The translations under genes were made by a program, and so were the position numbers. A stretch of 64,000 bases of DNA from Morella rubra. Lineage: Eukaryota; Streptophyta; Magnoliopsida; Fagales; Myricaceae. The notes beneath the pieces are model-generated. The model was not told where the DNA came from. It saw only the letters and a list, made by a program, of their open reading frames with translations, and ran no database searches. Shown in pieces: positions 11,780-23,570 of this stretch. The stretch covers positions 21,870,111-21,934,110 of the forward strand of contig CM025854.1 in the NCBI GenBank assembly GCA_003952965.2. Direction: 5' to 3'. Each line of letters opens with the position of its first letter. Positions within the stretch are counted from its first letter, which is position 1.

Positions 11780-12391
11780 AGGCTGCATTTATTTCAAAGT
11801 AAATTTAAGAGAATAGAAAAATATTTACATCTAAAGAAAATAACCAAAATTCCATTGTTTGGTAGAAACTTAGAAAATCATCCAATTTTGGGTATTTGGT
11901 TAGCCTAAGAATAATCTGAACGGGAGAGCGAAACTTTCCTATTGTATGGGAGGAGGGATGCAAGATGTGAAGGGTGGACGTACGTTTGCACGGAAAGTTG
12001 GTTACGACTCAGAGAACGTGCTGAAAAATGTATGAGAACATATCAATTCCTGAGATGCTGTTAGCCATAAAGATCTGAACTTAGTGGCAACAACAACAAA
12101 AATTGAACCATGAAAAAAAAAAAAAAAAAAACGTAGAGGACAATAGGCACTGGAAGATTTCAAGGCGGAGAGGGAGTCGGAGAAGGCGAGTGTGATTAGG
12201 TGCTTCGAGTTAATTAAGATTGGAGGTAAGGAGGATTAACATAGAGTTGAACAGTTTAGTAAAATAGTAAGTCATTTTCAACCTTGCAAGAGCATAAAGT
12301 TGACTAACTTTACATTTTCCTTTTACCTCTATTATTTGCGCTTGTCAAACACAAGGGAAGTTGAAAATTTCAGGCGAAACAAATGCAGCCT
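11780..12391. mobile_element. MITE-like element with matching ends
   Basis: The left end reads AGGCTGCATTTATTTC and the right end, on the opposite strand, reads AGGCTGCATTTGTTTC. These match at 15 of 16 positions and lie 612 bp apart. No open frame of note lies between them. I could not identify a clean target-site duplication, so the superfamily is uncertain. Confidence 0.5.
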
Positions 12392-14394
12392 AAATAAGTT
12401 GCCACATCCTAGGAGTGCTCTAGATCGAGGACCCCAACCTATTCTATGAGTTGTCAACATCTCAGTTGACCCCATCCAAGCAAATCAATAACGTAGTTGT
12501 ATATTGGACCAGATTTGTAAAACCAGTTAGGTCAGTCCAATCTAAGGCTTATGGATCATTCCACGTCTTATAAGAATCCTTAACAACAAGTATTCAATAA
12601 TCTCATATCATTCAGAAAACTATTTCAATAATTCAATCTCAGCAAAACCAGTTTCGTACTTCTTAGGAATGGAAGTCTTTAAACTGATTTTTCAAAAATT
12701 AGACTAAAAATGTTTGCGACCCTCGTTAATTCTGTTTTTTTTTTGTGAGTTTCCTATTCCAGAGTTTTTTTTTCATTAAAAAGATTCTGCAAGTATTTTC
12801 AAGCGCATGCCTCTCCATAATAAAAAGAAACATCACTTCTAAAGCTTAAGTTCATTGTCAATATTTCCGGTGTCCCAAACACATCTCAAGCATTCAAGGT
12901 CAATATATTACATGCCTCAATCATAAATGGCATATAGGAAATTTTGTAGGACTCCTCGAAAATGGAGGAAAGGATGAAGGAAAACACTCACCGACAAGTG
13001 ACGTCAAAAGACATTCTGCCTCTGGCAACAATCGACATCTAAAAATGAAGGGGAAAAAAATTATAAATCGACTTGCAAATTAGATTCTTGATAAACACAA
13101 TTTTTCGATCCTTTTCAAATTTTTCATCCTAACAATATTCCTTGATTTGAAATAAGGTTTATTTTAGTTTTCCTTGATAAAATTCTCTAGGGGCCAGCAA
13201 CCAAATTGAGAATAACAATTCCCAGGAGGAAAACTCTTATCCCGCCACTAGCACCTCTCTATCTTATCACCTGCGTTATCTGCAATCTGCAATCTCCTGT
13301 GTAGAAAATGATTCTATTATATGGTTGTTTGTTCTAACTTATTATAAGTATTAGTCAAGATTTAAAAAATAAATCTAAGGCGTGACTTTGACTACCACAT
13401 TTAATGAGATGAGATAAAATGATTTAATTTGACTGGTTAGTGCTTAACTATTGAATTTAATTTTTAAAATCCTGAACCTTCTTTATAATATTTTGTATAG
13501 AATATATATAGATACTGTGCAATCACGCGTGTTTTTACTGTGCTTGAACAGTGATATGTCGACTGCTTTGACTGTTGATTTTTCCTGTAGAGTGAACAGT
13601 GACTTATCGGTTATCGGTAACTTTACTGTTGACAAAAAATTACTATTTATAAATAGTAACCTGTCGGTTTACTTGTGTCTTCACATGGCGACGGCTACAG
13701 ATCGTGGCAAGGTATATATATATATACCCAACCGGTGTCAAAAATCCCCGCGGGCATGTCATGTCGTCGCTTAATAAGGAGAGATGCGCTTAGTGTAGCG
13801 GTCGGATTTTTGTCGGTGGGTCTCGGGTTCTTCAAAGCCCACTCGAGTAGACAGGGTTCCAAGACACACGGCAAGTTAAAGAATCCCAGAGGACTTCGGA
13901 TGAGAGCCTGTTTCTGATGGAGATGAATCGATGATAGGGTCCAATTGAATGAAAAAGATCTAGAGAAGAAACTGGTTACCAGAGTTATCGCTACTAAAGC
14001 CAACCTGTCCAGGAATTGGGAATTAAGAGCACTTGTCCCCAAAGCTTCATGGGCATGCCCAAAATTTAGTGCCATGGTAACAGGTAGATTTTGGCTTTCG
14101 ACTTTTCCTATTCATTTAGTGATTAGGTTGGTGAAAGGCTTTAAATTCGAAAAGAATGTTTCGTCTCAACCATAGAATAATTGCAATTGTCTTTGCTCTG
14201 TTCGCTGTCTACTCCACATTTTTCCTTTCTTTACGGAGCTTCAGTTGCCTTAGAAAGCGTACCACAAAGAATAATAATAAACAAATGTCATATTACTTGA
14301 GGCCTGAGGGAATACCGAAATTCCCACAAACGTGAAACATTATTCAACAGATCAAAAGAAAAATGAAAACCAAAGAAAAATAAAATGAGGATAA
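12392..14394. other. Intergenic between copy 1 and copy 2
   Basis: No gene recognised. Contains a perfect 20-bp palindrome at 13640-13659 and open frames near 13675-14175 on both strands that I could not match to any protein family. From about 14180 on, the sequence resembles the 3' flank of copy 3 (near 24540-24800), so this is part of the duplicated unit. Confidence 0.45.
13640..13659. repeat. 20-bp perfect palindrome
   Basis: TTACTATTTATAAATAGTAA reads the same on both strands. It lies in a stretch with several copies of short CTGT/ACAG words, suggesting the middle or end of a small non-coding transposon. Confidence 0.7.
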
Positions 14395-16842
14395 TTAGAC
14401 TCTGAAAGAGACGAGGTTGGCATCAATTTCCTCCGGAAGTCTACGCAGAGGGGGGAACTTGGGGAGGAGACTGGCAGTGTACTTGGCTGCTTCCAGATAT
14501 GTTGTATACTTCTTCATGGTCTTTATTTGTTTGGCTTCTTCGTCGTCAGACGCAGTTGGACTGTAATGTTCATGGTTTACAGCACGCGAAGCAATGGCCA
14601 ATGAAGATATGTGCACATTGCGATTGTTTTCCTTTCCGAGTAGCAGCTTAAGTGCCTTCTTCTTGAAAGTCCAGCTCCCTGTCCGCCAATCGAAGTGATA
14701 CAGAGAAAGAAACCGTTGCCCATAAATAGCTATGAATTCTAACGCAGCTAAAGTAAACTCAAACTCCTCCTCGGACATATAGTAAGGAAAGCTGATCCTA
14801 GTCCATCCGGGTTTTACTCCACCATAGCCCTGAAAGACAAGAAAATTTTAGCTCAGAACCACGGTTTTTGACATTCATAATTTTCGGAACCTCACACGGC
14901 AGGAACAATTTAAACGCCATTTACCTTTAAGAAGGCATCTCTGAAGGCAAGTGAATGAGCCTCGTCGACATTAAGCAGAGTATGAGCATAGGGTCCAGCA
15001 CAAGCGCACCCACCTCGAGCCTGGATGCCAAAGAGGTCATTCAAGAGTGCTGCTACAAATGGTCCATGAAGGGGCTTATCTTTCTTGTTTCCCGTCTCTC
15101 TCCACATTGTAAGCAATTCCTCCGGCCTTATCTCTCTGGCATCTGTATTAGACCCATTTTTTGGGCCAGATGAGGAGGAATTGCTAGTACTATAAATGAG
15201 GAAAGACAGGACAGCTTGTCGCTTGAGGCTCGTACTTCCCAAAACGCCGATGTTCTGGTTTGGGAGAAGCCTCTCAAGCGCTCTCTCTATGTAGGTGTGC
15301 TCGTATTTTTCGATCACTTCATAACCAATGTATTCCTTCACCCAGAAAGTAAGTGCAGCTCTAACTGTCTGGATTATTTGAGGAGTGCCACCATTTTCCC
15401 TTTCTTCTATGTCCTCATAGTATAGGGTGTCCTACAATTAGAGATGGAGGATTAACCAAAGTTAATTGTCGGTGAGTTCATTATTAAAAATAGACTAAGC
15501 AAGTCATGTGTCATACCAAATAAAGCTAGATCCAACATAGAAATCAAATGAAGTGTTATAAGATAAAAGTCTAATCAATTACCCTCTCATTGAAGCCATT
15601 GACGTAAATAACAGTTCCCCCTCCACAAGTTGATGGTGGAGAAGACCTTAAACGGTATAGGATCTTATTCATCAGAAGGACGCCAGGCGTTCCAGGTCCG
15701 CCAATAAATTTATGTGGACTAAGAAAAATTGCATCATAACCATCAATTTCTCCGGATCTCATGTCAATCTTCACATAAGGACCACTAAAAATACATCCAA
15801 AATTCAAGGAAATAAAGTTAGAACCTTCCTCCACTAATGAACAATATTTAAAAGAACTTGCGGTAAACGTATGTACCTTGCCGCAAAATCGAAGCAGGCA
15901 AAACCTCCGTTTTGGTGAAGAAGTCTAGCAATTGCTCTTGTGTCAGAATAAATTCCAGTCACGTTGCTACAAGCCGAAAAAGAACCCAAGATTGGCCTGT
16001 TGGAACGTTTATATCGCTTAAGTTCTTGTCTGAGAGCCTCCATGTCTATTGAACCATGAGCGTCTAAACCGATCTCCACAACTTCAGCTAAGCTTTGACG
16101 CCAAGAAAGAAGGTTCGAGTGGTGCTCGTAAGGCCCAACAAAAACAACCCACCTTTCTTCAACACTCAGGCATTTTAATACTCTATCCCTCATAATTGAT
16201 GGAACAGCAAGGCCCATTACTTCTTGAAGTCTTTTAATGGCTGCCGTCGTGCCCGAGCCGCAAAATATGATTGCATCATCTTCTCCACCGCCCAAGCATT
16301 TCTTTATGTACTTGGCTGATTCATGCACCATTTTTGTCGTTCGATGCCCCACATAACTGTCACTAGTGTGGCTGTTCCCTATTCAAAAAGAAAGCGTTGG
16401 AGTAAGAAATTTGTTTTCAAGATGGTCAAAAGAATCTCATTAATAAGTGAAGAATCTATTGATTTAAAGAATTGATTGGAGGAAAGACAGAAAACCCTCG
16501 TTTACCATAAGAAGGAAGAACATTTCTCATGATAAGATCTTCAATACATCGAAGAGACCTGCCGGAGGCAGTGTGATCGGCGTAGGTGAGTCTTCTTTTG
16601 CCAAAAGGTGAATCAAGTTCCAGATCCTCGCCAATAATTTGGGAACGCAACCAATGCAGTTTTTTTTCCGGAGACCCGTGCTTTGGTAGACCCATGTCCA
16701 GTGTGCTGGAGGCTTCAGAGAGATGAGAAATATCGCTGGAAAGTTGAGACGGATTGGCGTTCAGAGTGCTATTTTTGCTATGGTCTTGCTTCATCATTTG
16801 AGCACTAAGACCGTCTCCCATCATTAGTTGCTCGAATTCCAT
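14395..16842 (-). CDS. PLP-dependent class V aminotransferase-like protein, copy 2 (intact)
   Basis: Five exons on the minus strand: 16842-16506, 16378-15877, 15784-15583, 15431-14925, 14829-14395. All introns are GT-AG and the sum is 1983 bases, giving 660 residues with no internal stop. The N-terminal 60 or so residues are polar and variable. The PLP fold follows: CGSGTTAAI at about 147-155, GPYEHHSN, CFDFAAS with Asp276, and LSPHKF with Lys305 as the expected Schiff-base lysine. A C-terminal domain carries ARGGCACAGPYAH, with cysteines at about 489 and 491 where desulfurases hold the persulfide cysteine. By family this should be a transaminase, desulfurase, lyase or epimerase. Molybdenum cofactor sulfurase-like proteins share the fold, but this short form lacks an obvious MOSC domain. 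No organelle-targeting peptide is evident. The start is chosen because MEFEQL/MELEQL is shared by all three copies. Confidence 0.85.
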
Positions 16843-16953
16843 GTTTTAGGAAGAGATACAAGAAAAACAAAGTGGGTGTGAAGTATTTGAAGATTAGAAA
16901 GAAGAAGAAAGGATAAAGCTAATAGGTAATGAAAATTAACGTGAAGGGGCAGA

Positions 16954-16964
16954 ATATATATATA
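16954..16964 (-). promoter_or_regulatory. Likely TATA box of PLP-enzyme copy 2
   Basis: A TATATATATA run about 112-122 bp upstream of the ATG at 16842. Confidence 0.5.
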
Positions 16965-17034
16965 GGCATTAATGCTGATGAGAAAGAGATTGTATTGACT
17001 CAACTGAAGCTGTGATTATATTAATGTGAAAGTC

Positions 17035-17060
17035 CTCTCTCTGAATTGGTAAGAGTTGTA
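17035..17060. promoter_or_regulatory. Conserved upstream block, copy 2
   Basis: Same CTCTCTCTGAATTGGTAAG block as upstream of copies 1 and 3, about 200 bp from the start codon. Confidence 0.4.
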
Positions 17061-17149
17061 CAAAAAAGACGGGAAGTTGAAGTGGTAAGACTTCACATAG
17101 ATTTCATCAAGGTATGAACTCCCGATGCATACAATGGGTTATGGGCTGC

Positions 17150-17950
17150 TTCTCGTTGCTGATCAGAGGAATGATGGAAATAAAAAAGAAAGTCCTATTC
17201 AAAAAGCTGTACTAGCTAGGTCAAACAACTGCAATTAATTCTGCTCGTTAGGGGAGGCGTTGACGCTCTTCACAAAGTCAATATTCTATCCTTCGACCCA
17301 AGCGTCCAATCAGGCGGCTGAATACTATGCATACCACGCGTCTGCAGGGCTCTTGAGAAAAACACGGTGCATGGATGACGTCAAGAAATAGAACGTGAAA
17401 TATTTGATGTAGCTAGGCGTTTGAAAACTTAATATATGATCTGAAATATAGGGAATCATATTTAGGAAATGTAGTAAAAATTTAGAAGATTGCAGTTTTA
17501 TCGAGTTTTAGGAGAAAATAGTAAAAAAAAGTAAAATTTTATGGCTATTAATGAAAAAATAAATAGAGAGAAGTTGAATTTTATAGGACTTGGTAAAAAA
17601 ATATGAAAAAATAGATTATTTGAGTGAATTTTTTATATTTTTTTTATGAAAAATATGATTTGATAAAAGAAAGATTATTTTAAAGTTATTTTATTTATAA
17701 AAATTTTGAATTAATTATGTTTACCTACTAAAATTTTGAAATGGAGAGAAATTTTGATATTAATGTTGGTCTGCAACGTGCGAGAAGGCAGACAAAATGC
17801 AAAAGGAATATAGAATAATGGGACAAGTGAGCGGACTATATATTTCAATGAACGAGCATTCAGAAGAAAAACATATAGCATACCTTCAACCGGAAAATGT
17901 TTACGCGTCAAGCTTTTTTTTTTGTATTTGTTCTTACTAGCACAAAAAGG
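17150..17950. repeat. Upstream block of copy 2, duplicated at 23150-23570
   Basis: About 400 bp of this stretch matches 23150-23570. Shared landmarks include AAGAAAGTCCTATTCAAAA, CGACCCAAGCGTCCAATCA, GAAAAACACGG, GGATGACGTCAAGAA and CCGGAAAATGTTTACGCG. Relative to the other copy, this one carries an AT-rich insertion of about 365 bp (about 17410-17775) and a smaller one near 17830-17880. No gene is apparent. Confidence 0.75.
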
Positions 17951-18533
17951 AATATATTATTTACCAGAAAAAAAAAAACGGGGAGAATGTATTTTCTATC
18001 TCGACAGCTAGTAGCCGCGTGCGCCTTTTTTACTTTGAAACAATTCTTCATTTTATAGTATCTTCTAAGTTTGAGTTTATCTTGCTCCTTGAGTGCTAGC
18101 CTAATGTTTGGGAGGTTGCTCTCTATCTCTTGTTCGATGTGTCAAGTTATTTGAGTCACATGAGTGTGAGGTTGATATTCTTATCATTAGGCAAGTCTCA
18201 AACTTACCGCGTAAATATTGTAGGGCCGGACCTATGTGTACTTCCTTAGAGGATCTACCGGCCTGTGGTGCAGTGGCAGATACAAGGGGTGGTGGCTGCC
18301 CATTGCACTGCTAAAAAAAAACTATATGTAATTTTTTTTTCATAAGTTGGCCTAGGCCCGATCCCCATAGGCCCAGGCCAACACTAGTTCTGCAAACTGC
18401 AGGGCTTGAGCCATTAGGCTCATGCCCCTTATTTTTTCATATGCAAAGGGTAAAACCGTTTCACCCTCTGCCTTAAAAAAAAAAAAATCAAAACAGGATG
18501 AAACTGTGCATTTCACCCTGTTGTGAAAAAACT

Positions 18534-18535
<2 letters not shown>

Positions 18536-18586
<51 letters not shown>

Positions 18587-18860
18587 TTCTCTCCCTCTCT
18601 TTTTCTTCTCACACTTTCAGGCTTCAGTCGTTGCCCACCGCCGCACCACTGCACCAGCCGTTGCCCGTGCCCCCTTCACTCTCATTCTCACCTCTCTCTC
18701 TCTCTCTCTCTCTACCACACCGCTGTTAGTAACCAGTAAGGCTCTCTTTCCCTCTCAATCTTTCTTTTGCTCTCTGCCTCTCTCTCTGTCTCTCTCAACT
18801 CTCGCTCTCTGCCTCTCTCTCTCTTGACTTTCAGCTCTCTGCCTCTCTCTCAATCTCATT
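18536..18860. repeat. CT-rich leader of hAT-B with (CT)n microsatellites
   Basis: A long (CT)n run at about 18536-18581, a second at about 18691-18713 and further CTCTGCCTCT repeats to about 18850. Lies upstream of the transposase start, as in hAT-A. Confidence 0.85.
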
Positions 18861-19685
18861 ATTTTGATTTTTGATATTTTCAATTTTTGTAAGATACTCG
18901 AGATTTTGTGCAAAGAAATTGCAAATTGTTGGACCCCTAGTATGTCTCTCTATCCAAGATTCTCTCTCTACAATTCAATTAAAAAAATTCATTTATTTGA
19001 TATGCTAAAAATGCTTTAAGGTTTGAAATTTTGTGATTTGTGAAATTGTTGGACAGTTGGAGGATGAGATTGAATTGGTTTGGATATTTGTGGTTTGTGA
19101 AATTGTTGGAGGATGAGATTGAATTGATTTGGAATTTGGATATATGTGATTTGTGAAACTGTTTATTTGAATTGGTTTGTGAAATTGTTTATATTGAATT
19201 TCAGGTTTCGTTTTCATTATTGTTTTTGTTTTTCAAAAAATTATTTTTATTTTCATATTTTCAATCCCTTAAACTCTAAAACATATATAGAAATGGCTAA
19301 CTTATACTAAATTCTAATGTGGATGTGGTTATAATTTAATATGATCACATCTAAAACTATTAGTTGGCCAACATTTTTAATTTTTGGTAGTATCATTTTT
19401 AATTAATTTGATTGTAATGTCAATTGAATGCAATGTAATTAGATTGGAATTTGGATTTGAATTAATTAGATTGGAATTTGGATTTTTGAGTTGTGATCCA
19501 TTATGAATATGTGAATATATAAATTTAATATTTTTGAATCAAAATGTTTTATGTTTCGGTTTGGTACTATAGTTCTATTTATGTTTCAATTGTACTTTTA
19601 CATTTATTCTTCGGGCTCCTCTTTTAGAGCGTCACATGTTGCCAATTGATTAATTGTCTTCACTTTATTTTATTTTGTTTAGATA

Positions 19686-22242
19686 ATGGATAAGTTTGTG
19701 ATAAAAAAACCACGCAGCGTGGAGTCGTCTAATACTCCTAACGTGGCTACTGATTCTGAAACTGATATTAGTTCAAAAAGACCTCGCATTATGTTTAGTC
19801 CGGATGATATTATCGCTAACCCAGGGTTACGTAAATGCATTGAAGAATATGATGTTGGGGTTAGGGATCAAGCTCATAAGGAGTACTTGATCAAAGATCA
19901 TTTTTAACCCTATGGCCATGATTTTCCTAAGAAGCAATACGGGCAAGAAATAAGGGGTTTTAGGGAGGTATGGTTTAAAGATTTTAATTGGTTGGAATAT
20001 AGTGTATCAAAGGATGAGGCATATTGCTTGTGGTGTTATCTGTTTAGGCGACTTAGAGGTGGGAATTTCGGGGGAGATAAGTTTACATCTATGAGATTTT
20101 GCAATTGGAAAATGACAGTGGTAGTTTTTGGTGAACATGTTGGTGCACATGATAGTGCTCACAATGAAGCTAGAAGACAATGTGAAGCACTTGAAAATTA
20201 CGACAAAATATATCACACATGTTATCCACACACAGACATGATCAAGAGAATGCTTATCGCATTCATTTAACAGCAATTTTAGATATTATTCGTTATCTTT
20301 TGGGGCAAGAATTAGCTTTTTCGTGGTCATGACAAGTCTAGGAGTTCAATAAGGAAAGACAATTTTCTTGAGCTTCTGAACGTGTTTTGCCAACGTGATG
20401 AAAAGATTGCTAAGACACTTAACACTAATGCTCCTGGAAACAACCAAATGACTGCTCTAAATATTCAGAAGGAAATGCGAGTGCTTGTGCAGCTCAGACC
20501 ACACTTGCCATCATTAAAGAAATTGGGGATAGATTTATTCTCTTATGGTTGATGAGTCTCGAGATAATTCAGTGAAGGAGCAAATGACAGTGGTTTTGAG
20601 ATATGTGAACATACGTGTTGGTGCACATGATAGTGCTCACAATGAAGCTAGAAGACAATGTGAAGCACTTGAAAATTAGAGACAAAATATGTCACACATG
20701 TTATCCACACACAGGCATGATCAAGAGAATGCTTATCGCATTCGTTTAACAGCGATTTTAGATATCATTCGTTATCTTTTGGGGCAAGAATTAGTTTTTT
20801 CGTGGTCATGTCGAGTCTAGGAGTTCAATAAGGAAAGAAAATTTTCTTGAGCTTCTAAACGTGTTTTGCCAACGTGATGAAAAGATTGCTAAGACACTTA
20901 ACACTAATGCTCCTGAAAATAACCAAATGACTGCTCTAAATATTCAGAAGGAAATCGCGAGTGCTTGTGCAGCTCAGACCACACTTGCCATCATTAAAAA
21001 ATTGGGGATAGATTTTATTCTCTTATGGTTGATGAGTCTCGAGATAATTTAGTGAAGGAGCAAATGGCAGTGGTTTTAAGATATGTGAACATACGTGGAC
21101 AGGTGATTGAAAGGTTTCTTGGTGTGGAACATGTTCCTGATTCTTGCTCTGAATCTTTGAAAAAAACTATAGACAAATTGTTTGCAAGACATGGTTATCA
21201 ATATCCAATTGAGAGGTCAAGGGTATGATGGGGCATCAAACATGCAAGGCGAGTTCAATGGGTTGAAGTCGCTCATTTTGAGGGATAATCCTTCTGTTAC
21301 CTATATCTATTGTTTTACTCACCAACTTCAATTGGCTATTGTGGCTATTGCAAAGAATAACTTGCAAGTTGATGATTTTTTTAATTATACTTCCATGATT
21401 GTGAATATGGTCGGAGCTTCATGTAAAAGGAAAGATGCTCTTCGGCAAAGTTGTCATGAGAAGATAGTGGAGCGGTTGACAAAGGAGAGATTTCTAGTGG
21501 AAGGGGCAAAAATCAAGAAACCAGTCTCGCACGACCAGGTGATTACTATATTTCATTATAATATTAATAGACTATTTCATTTTTTTTTATTTGTTTATAG
21601 TTTTATAATTCCTATAATATTGTAGGTGACACTCGTTAGGGTTCATACCACCTTACAATAATCCGTCTCTTCACTATGTGGTCATCAGTATTGGAAGTGT
21701 TTGAACACATAGAAGATGATGTACTCTCCAAGAACAAAGATCCATGGCTATAAGTTTGATGGATAAGATGGAAATTTTGAGTTTGTATTCACTATGCATC
21801 TGTTGAGAAATATAATGGGAATTACAACGAATTGTCACAGGTCTTACAACTAAAAGATCAAGACACTGTTAATGCTAGGGGTTTGGTTGGAATTGTGAAG
21901 GAACAGTTGCAAGAATTGAAAGATATAGAATAGGTTGGAGGTCTTGCTATGAAGATGGTTAAGACCAAAAAGAATACTATATTTCCATTAGTTTATCAAC
22001 TTATTGAGTTGACATTGGTCTTATTAGTTGTGACTGCAACCATTGAAAGAGTATTTTCTGCAATGAAGATCATTAAGAGTGATTTGTGTAATAGAATGGG
22101 AGATGACTGGATGAATGATTGCATGATAGTGTACATCGAGCAAGAAGTTTTTAAAACTATTGAGAACAAAACCATTTTGCAATATTTTCAGAATATGCAA
22201 AAACATAGGATGCAATTGTCACCTCTCAGTCGCAGTACATAG
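19686..22242 (+). pseudogene. hAT-B transposase pseudogene (TTF finger, DUF4371, hAT dimerisation)
   Basis: A decayed transposase of the plant group usually annotated as zinc finger MYM-type protein 1-like. It starts MDKFVIKKPRS at 19686, just after a TTTAG acceptor-like site. The TTF-type finger region follows (KQYGQEIRGFREVWFKDFNWLEYS near 19935-20000, then DEAYCLWCYLFRR). Further on are the DUF4371-like core, VERSRV-like and DGASNMQGEFNGLKSLI segments near 21230-21280, and YCFTHQLQLAIVAIAKNN near 21310-21360. The C-terminal dimerisation motif is LLVVTATIERVFSAMKIIKSDLCNRM near 22020-22100, cited here by its central TIERVFSAMK. In-frame stops and frame changes occur throughout, including a stop after the first 73 codons. 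A stretch of 478 bp is repeated in tandem at 20139-21096. It cannot encode an active enzyme. Confidence 0.85.
20139..21096 (+). repeat. Internal 478-bp tandem duplication in hAT-B
   Basis: Unit 1 runs from about 20139 to 20616 and unit 2 from about 20617 to 21096. Both begin GTTGGTGCACATGATAGTGC and end in ACATACGT. The units differ by scattered substitutions and small indels, so the duplication is not recent. The shared GT at both boundaries is consistent with a microhomology-driven event. Confidence 0.85.
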
Positions 22243-22407
22243 TACGGTACATATATTCTAATATTTTTAATGCTTTTAGTATTTAATTTTCGATATTGTA
22301 ACTCTAAGATAATTTTTTGCATTACGAAGGAAAAAAAATTTCTTGTCATTTCGCTTTAAAATTCGACCCCCTTGGATTTTAATCCTGACTCCGTCACTGT
22401 TGTGGTG

Positions 22408-23149
22408 CAAGTTTAGGCCAATAAGGTAGCTCTCCTAGTAGCTTAAATTTTTTTAAGTTTTGAGTGTGGTCATTATGGTGTAGCAATTTGCTCTTATTCA
22501 TTAGTTGGTAAAAGTTTTTTTCCTAAAGAAAATTCGTCGATTATTTAGGCAAAGATGGAGACCTTTCTTTTATCAATCGGAATAAAGAAAAGCCATTCTT
22601 TTTGCTGATGGTTCCTTCTATGCTAAAAGAAATAGAATATAAAAATATAGAGGGTTTGTTGTTATCTAACCAGTAAGTGGAATCAACTTAGTATAATAGT
22701 CTGATTGAAAAAGTGTGAACTATAGAAGTGGCTTTGATGCATGAACTCAAAATAAGAGAGGCTGCAACAACCAACCATGGAAGAAGCTAATATGTTTGTA
22801 GGACATCAGATAGAGCTTATTTTCATTTGGAAACACCGTGTTGACAAGGACTTGAATATTAGAAAGTACTTTTTGTATTTCCTAGCTTTCTTATCCTACT
22901 TAGTTAAATATGGGGAAAAAAATAAATGTAGGAGACGTGTTGGGGAAGACGAGAAGTGTTAGGGAAGAAGCGGTGGAAACAAATTGATAAAAAAATAGCT
23001 TGGTTGAAGCCAAGCGAAGCCGAACCATGTTATCGGTCTCCAAATCTCATTAAATGACATTGTGATTCTTAAACCATTAGATGTACTTTTTTAAATAACA
23101 ATCGTTGCTTTGAACAATGTCTAATTGAACTGAATTTTTTTGCATGCCA
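22408..23149. other. Flank of hAT-B, unrecognised repeat
   Basis: AT-rich sequence that was contiguous with 17960-18262 before hAT-B inserted. I found no gene. Confidence 0.4.
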
Positions 23150-23570
23150 TGGACTGTTTCTCATTGCTCAGAAGAAAGAAGGAAATAAAAAAGAAAGTCC
23201 TATTCAAAAGGCCACACCAGGTCAAACAACTCCAATTCTGCTCGTCATTGACGCTCTTCACAAGTCAATGTCCTATCCGTCGACCCAAGCGTCCAATCAA
23301 GCGGTTGATTGATGTATACCGCGAGTCTGCGGCGCTCTTTGAGAAAAACACGGCACATTCATGGATGACGTCAAGAAGGAGAACGTGAAATATTTCATGT
23401 CAACTGAGCGCGTTAAGGCAGACAAAATGCAAGAGGAAACATTGAACAATGGGACCCTTCAACCGGAAAATGTTTACGCGTCAAGCATTTTTCTTGTATT
23501 TGTTTTTACAAGCACAAGAGAAACATGTATTATTTTCTATCCTTAAATTATTTGGCAGTTTATATCTGGA
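23150..23570. repeat. Second copy of the PLP-gene upstream block
   Basis: Matches 17150-17950 (see landmarks there) and, more weakly, 11150-11400. In the other two places the block lies upstream of a PLP-enzyme gene. Here it lies about 1.2-1.6 kb beyond the stop codon of copy 3 and no gene start follows it. Confidence 0.75.

Larger units (their letters stand above)
18271..22399 (+). mobile_element. hAT-B: degenerate hAT transposon (DUF4371/TTF type)
   Basis: A 4129-bp element. The left end begins CAGTGGCAGATAC and the right end, read on the minus strand, begins CAGTGACGGAGTC, the CAGTGRCGGA terminus typical of DUF4371-type hAT elements. The flanking octamers are CTGTGGTG (18263-18270) and TTGTGGTG (22400-22407), a target duplication with one mismatch. 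It carries a broken transposase gene on the plus strand and a 478-bp internal tandem duplication. Confidence 0.85.

Noticed and set aside
13675..14175. Overlapping open frames on both strands (76-126 codons)
   Set aside because: No recognisable motif, frames on both strands with no conserved pattern; better treated as unknown repeat sequence.
18498..18827. Ser/Leu-rich 109-codon frame
   Set aside because: Translation of the (CT)n microsatellites in the hAT-B leader.
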